From an uncultured Eubacteriales bacterium (GTDB taxonomy: Bacteria > Bacillota_A > Clostridia > Lachnospirales > Cellulosilyticaceae), in NCBI GenBank assembly GCA_900556665.1, contig USPX01000093.1, positions 1 through 7,642 of the forward strand: 7,642 nt of DNA. Direction: 5' to 3'. The translations under genes were made by a program, and so were the position numbers. Below the pieces are notes generated by a model. It was not told the DNA's origin, made no database searches, and saw only the letters and a list, made by a program, of their open reading frames with translations. Of the stretch, positions 5,732-7,642 are shown piece after piece. Position 1 is the stretch's first letter. Every line of letters starts with the position of its first letter.

Positions 5732-6496
5732 ATGACTGAAGCAATAAGAATGTTAATGATTGTATGTCCATTCATCTTCTTAGCAGGATTTGTGGATGCC
5801 GTAGCTGGTGGTGGTGGGGTTATTTCATTACCAGCTTATTTATTTGCAGGATTACCAGCGCATATAGCAGCTGGTACAAATAAGCTGTCTGCTGGGTTTG
5901 GAACAATTATGGCAGCTTTTAAGTATTTAAGAGATGGAAAAGTGAAGCTAAGAATAGCTGTATTTTCGGCTATAGGTGCTGTTTTGGGGGCTATGATTGG
6001 GACTCACTTAGCATTGTTCATTAGTGAACAGTTATTACAAGGCCTTATGTTAGTGGCTATTCCACTAGTGGCAATTTTCCTAGTGACACAAAAGGGGCTT
6101 GGAAAAGAAACAAATGAGAAGGAAATGTCTATTTCAAAGCAGTCTATTATAGCAACTTTAATAGGACTTGTGATTGGATGCTATGATGGGCTCATAGGAC
6201 CTGGAACAGGAACATTTTTAATACTAGCCTTTTCAGCTTTAATGGGATTGGAGTTAGTCACATCATCTGGATGTGCCAAAGTATCTAACTTAGCTTCTAA
6301 TATTACATCTATGATTATTTATACTTTAAATGGAAAGGTACTATTTTGGCTGGCATTACCTGCTGCATTATGTGCAATGTTAGGTGGACATGCAGGTGCA
6401 CATTTTGCAATTAAAGGTGGGGCTAAAAATGTACGATATGTGATGTTTGTTGTATTGGCATTATTATTTGGAAAGACAATTTTAGAATTAGTATAG
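5732..6496 (+). CDS. YfcA-like TauE/SafE (TSUP) family membrane transporter
   Basis: A 254-residue polytopic membrane protein of the sulfite/organosulfur exporter superfamily, close to the YfcA type. The family's internal duplication shows as two related motifs: AGFVDAVAGGGGVISLPA (18-35) and IGCYDGLIGPGTGTFLILA (148-166). Each is followed by a polar conserved stretch, GTNKL (48-52) and CAKVSNLASN (181-190). About 7-8 hydrophobic segments are visible, with a charged cytoplasmic loop at about 120-137 (KGLGKETNEKEMSISK) between the halves. Family members export or take up sulfite, sulfoacetate, taurine-related sulfonates or similar small anions; the substrate cannot be read from sequence. AGGAG (5721-5725) supports the start. 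It has its own promoter and terminator and no co-directional partner, so it appears monocistronic and probably separate from the iron importer. Length and motifs are complete. Confidence 0.92.
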   Translation: MTEAIRMLMIVCPFIFLAGFVDAVAGGGGVISLPAYLFAGLPAHIAAGTNKLSAGFGTIMAAFKYLRDGKVKLRIAVFSAIGAVLGAMIGTHLALFISEQLLQGLMLVAIPLVAIFLVTQKGLGKETNEKEMSISKQSIIATLIGLVIGCYDGLIGPGTGTFLILAFSALMGLELVTSSGCAKVSNLASNITSMIIYTLNGKVLFWLALPAALCAMLGGHAGAHFAIKGGAKNVRYVMFVVLALLFGKTILELV

Positions 6497-6602
6497 GTGA
6501 ACCGTATCATAAATAAATGATAACCTCTAATAAGTTTTATAAGTATTAATAAATCAATGGATTATATGTAATATATATAAGATAGTTTTACTGAATGATT
6601 CC

Positions 6603-6633
6603 ACAGTCCGTATCGTATGTACGGACTGTTTTT
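6603..6633 (+). terminator. Intrinsic terminator of the TauE/SafE gene
   Basis: ACAGTCCGTA (6603-6612) and TACGGACTGT (6620-6629) form a perfect 10-bp stem with a 7-base loop and a run of five T at 6629-6633. It lies 107 bases after the stop. The AT-rich gap 6497-6602 has no gene, only a minor TATCAT...ATGATA inverted repeat near 6509-6526. Confidence 0.9.
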
Positions 6634-6701
6634 GTATTTGCATAGTTAAGTACAAGGATATTAAACGTACTAAAAACGAATTAAAAATAAAATCATATTT
6701 A

Positions 6702-6707
6702 TATAAT
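6702..6707 (+). promoter_or_regulatory. Possible -10 box upstream of the small-protein cassette
   Basis: An exact TATAAT sits in AT-only DNA. No good -35 stands at 17 bases; the best nearby is TTAAAA at 6681-6686, with a short spacer. Transcription from here would begin around 6713, right at the foot of the following hairpin. In such AT-rich sequence TATAAT can occur by chance. Confidence 0.3.
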
Positions 6708-6714
6708 ATATAGG

Positions 6715-6760
6715 ATTACCTTTAGAGAGATGAAATTCTTTAAAGGTAATTTTTATTTTT
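6715..6760 (+). terminator. Terminator-like hairpin in the leader of the small-protein cassette (possible attenuator)
   Basis: ATTACCTTTA (6715-6724) pairs perfectly with TAAAGGTAAT (6741-6750). The stem extends inward by five more pairs, two of them G-U, to give about 15 bp around a 6-base loop, followed by TTTTATTTTT. It stands 82 bases after the previous terminator and just 3 bases before the ribosome-binding region of the 27-codon gene. It must therefore act on a very short transcript or on the leader of the cassette. Confidence 0.75.
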
Positions 6761-6776
6761 AAGAGGAGGTATAAAT

Positions 6777-6860
6777 ATGATTGAAGTAGCAATTTTTCTA
6801 ATTTCAGCAGTAGTAACAGTAACATTTTGTTTTGTGGCATCAAAATATATTGTGGCATAG
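6777..6860 (+). CDS. Small hydrophobic protein, 27 residues, single membrane segment
   Basis: ATG at 6777 follows AGGAGG (6764-6769) by seven bases, an ideal spacing, and the frame closes at TAG 6858-6860. The product begins MIEVAIFLISAVVTVTF and ends CFVASKYIVA. Residues 4-22 are almost wholly hydrophobic and could form one membrane helix, with Glu3 near the start and Lys24 near the end. I do not recognise it. Possible roles include a small membrane regulator, a partner for the next gene product, or a membrane-active peptide; none can be chosen from sequence. It is first in a run of three closely spaced genes, each with its own strong ribosome site, and lies directly behind a terminator-like leader hairpin, so its expression may be controlled by readthrough. 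Confidence 0.65.
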   Translation: MIEVAIFLISAVVTVTFCFVASKYIVA

Positions 6861-6886
6861 TTTATAAGTTGAAGGAGGATTGAAAA

Positions 6887-7012
6887 ATGATAGGAATTAC
6901 AATGTTAACTGCAACAGTAGCAGTTAATCAAATAATAAATGGAGTATTAGTAGGAACAGCAATATTTGGAGCAGTAAAGTATAAAAAAATACCAAGTGTG
7001 AAGGTAAAATAG
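6887..7012 (+). CDS. Small hydrophobic protein, 41 residues, with basic C-terminal tail
   Basis: The start at 6887 follows AAGGAGG (6872-6878) by eight bases; the frame ends at TAG 7010-7012. The product starts MIGITMLTATVAVNQIING, continues with VLVGTAIFGAV and finishes with the basic tail KYKKIPSVKVK. Residues 2-30 are hydrophobic apart from Asn14, Gln15 and Asn18, suggesting one membrane helix or a helical hairpin with the lysine-rich tail in the cytoplasm. No family is recognised. It lies 26 bases after the 27-residue gene and 13 bases before the 112-residue gene, all on the same strand, so a shared transcript is likely. Size and pattern recall phage-type or toxin-like membrane peptides, but no relative is identified. 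Confidence 0.65.
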   Translation: MIGITMLTATVAVNQIINGVLVGTAIFGAVKYKKIPSVKVK

Positions 7013-7025
7013 TAGGGAGAGAAAA

Positions 7026-7364
7026 ATGATTGAATTACGAACAATTAGGGACTTAGACAGTAATAGAGCAAAAATAATTGAATTACCAGTAGAGATTCAA
7101 AAACAGGTTGAACAGGTACTGGAAAGCTTAGATGAGAGTTATGGAGTAGAAACAGAAAGAGAATATACAGGTAGTAAAGTATTTGTATTAGAAAATGAAG
7201 AGGATGGTGTAGAAATACAAAATATATATGATTTTTCAGATGCAGAGTTTATACAGATGATAGGGACTACTAGAGGAGAATACATATATGCTTTGATAGT
7301 TAATTCTGCTGAAGTTAATATAGCTATATTTGGAATAAGGGAGTGGATAAATGTACCTCTATAA
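7026..7364 (+). CDS. Hypothetical acidic protein, 112 residues
   Basis: A complete gene with AGGGAG (7014-7019) before its ATG. The product has a helical N-terminal part (about 17-40, LPVEIQKQVEQVLESLDESYG) and a beta-rich remainder: KVFVLENEEDGVEIQNIYDF (51-70), EFIQMIGTTRGEYIYALIV (74-92), then EVNIAIFGIREWINVPL (95-111). It is clearly acidic, with many Glu/Asp and few Lys. No signal peptide, membrane segment, cysteine, histidine or known catalytic motif is seen. I do not recognise the family. As the third gene after two tiny membrane proteins it may be their soluble partner, for example a regulator or immunity-type protein; this rests on position only. A perfect palindrome follows its stop by two bases. 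Confidence 0.75.
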   Translation: MIELRTIRDLDSNRAKIIELPVEIQKQVEQVLESLDESYGVETEREYTGSKVFVLENEEDGVEIQNIYDFSDAEFIQMIGTTRGEYIYALIVNSAEVNIAIFGIREWINVPL

Positions 7365-7642
7365 GCGTGAGATCTCACAATATAGAAGATAGTTCCTAGA
7401 GAGTAGTATGTATATAAGATTTGCAAAAGAGTACCTTATATATGTAATGTCAAAGATTAGCAGAAGAAAGATATAATGTTGAAAAATCATATTCTTTATA
7501 GTGTTGAAAAGAATGTATTGATGAATCAATAGGATTCCTAAAATACAATCTTTTTTAGTTTAAAAATTTATAAACATATAAGTAATAAAATATGAAATAA
7601 AAGATTATATAAATAATAGATTAAAAATATATAAATAATAAA
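7365..7642. other. Gene-poor, very AT-rich tail of the window
   Basis: No convincing gene is present. It holds the perfect 12-base palindrome GTGAGATCTCAC (7367-7378) right after the preceding stop, a TATATAAG/CTTATATA inverted repeat (7411-7418, 7435-7442), a repeated TGTTGAAAA (7477-7485 and 7502-7510), and the hairpin listed separately. After 7557 the DNA is almost only A and T with no structure I can name. Confidence 0.6.
7507..7556 (+). terminator. Long hairpin with T-run, probable terminator of the small-protein cassette
   Basis: AAAAGAATGTATT (7507-7519) pairs with AATACAATCTTTT (7542-7554), 12 of 13 positions with one A-A mismatch. An inner GAATC/GATTC stem (7523-7527, 7533-7537) folds the loop. 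Six T follow from 7551. It is the first good terminator after the 112-residue gene, though 142 bases downstream of its stop. Confidence 0.6.

Noticed and set aside
6730..6762. Ten-residue Phe-rich leader peptide MKFFKGNFYF as an amino-acid attenuator
   Set aside because: The Phe codons come from the T-run of the hairpin itself, and the frame starts inside the loop, which does not fit a classical leader-peptide arrangement.
6670..6858. 62-codon minus-strand frame rich in Leu and Lys
   Set aside because: Runs antisense through the leader hairpin and the 27-codon gene; composition is what AT-rich DNA gives by chance.
7139..7426. 95-codon minus-strand frame over the 112-residue gene
   Set aside because: Mostly antisense to a gene with a good ribosome site; no signal of its own.
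7518..7529. TTGATGAATCAA as an Fnr-type operator
   Set aside because: The half-sites are separated by two bases instead of four, and they sit within the terminator hairpin with no promoter nearby.
7408..7532. Two overlapping mini-frames, MYIRFAKEYLIYVMSKI... (22 codons) and MLKNHILYSV... (18 codons), joined by TAATG
   Set aside because: Only a weak AGAGAG precedes the first and nothing precedes the second; the second runs into the terminator hairpin. Frames this short are expected by chance here.
1..7642. tRNA, rRNA, CRISPR array, insertion sequence or riboswitch
   Set aside because: No cloverleaf, regularly spaced repeats, transposase frame or recognisable riboswitch core was seen on either strand.

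Overview
The window looks like chromosomal DNA of a low-GC Gram-positive anaerobe, probably of class Clostridia. It is AT-rich, nearly every start has a strong AGGAGG-type Shine-Dalgarno sequence, the binding protein is a lipoprotein, terminators are hairpin plus U-run, and the first gene resembles the oxygen-sensitive 2-hydroxyacyl-CoA dehydratase/activase superfamily. The genus cannot be fixed from the sequence alone.

Region 1 (1-2395) is a tight co-directional cluster. It holds the 3' end of a 2-hydroxyacyl-CoA dehydratase/activase-related gene that lacks the cysteines expected in the visible part, two tandem one-domain cupins (the second without metal-binding histidines but with a CxxC), and a Crp/Fnr-family regulator with an unknown effector.

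Region 2 (2396-5570) is a complete ABC importer of the iron-siderophore/heme/B12 class: FecCD-type permease, FecE-type ATPase, and substrate-binding lipoprotein. It starts after an imperfect hairpin and a very good Fur box (16 of 19 positions match the classical consensus). It ends in a perfect 20-bp hairpin terminator. The Fur box makes iron, as ferric-siderophore or heme, the most likely cargo.

Region 3 (5571-6633) holds a previously uncalled 19-codon gene on the minus strand with a perfect Shine-Dalgarno sequence. Divergent from it is a YfcA-like TauE/SafE membrane protein with its own sigma-A-type promoter and terminator.

Region 4 (6634-7642) is very AT-rich. A terminator-like hairpin lies in a leader just before three tandem small genes (27, 41 and 112 codons). 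The first two encode tiny hydrophobic proteins and the third an acidic protein I do not recognise. A long hairpin with a T-run closes this cassette.

How the genes work together: regions 1 and 2 may form one functional unit in which an iron-sulfur-enzyme-like protein, small cupins and a Crp/Fnr sensor sit beside Fur-controlled iron uptake. That link rests only on gene order. The most novel material is the 19-aa minus-strand gene, the leader-hairpin plus micro-protein cassette, and the cysteine-depleted dehydratase-like protein.
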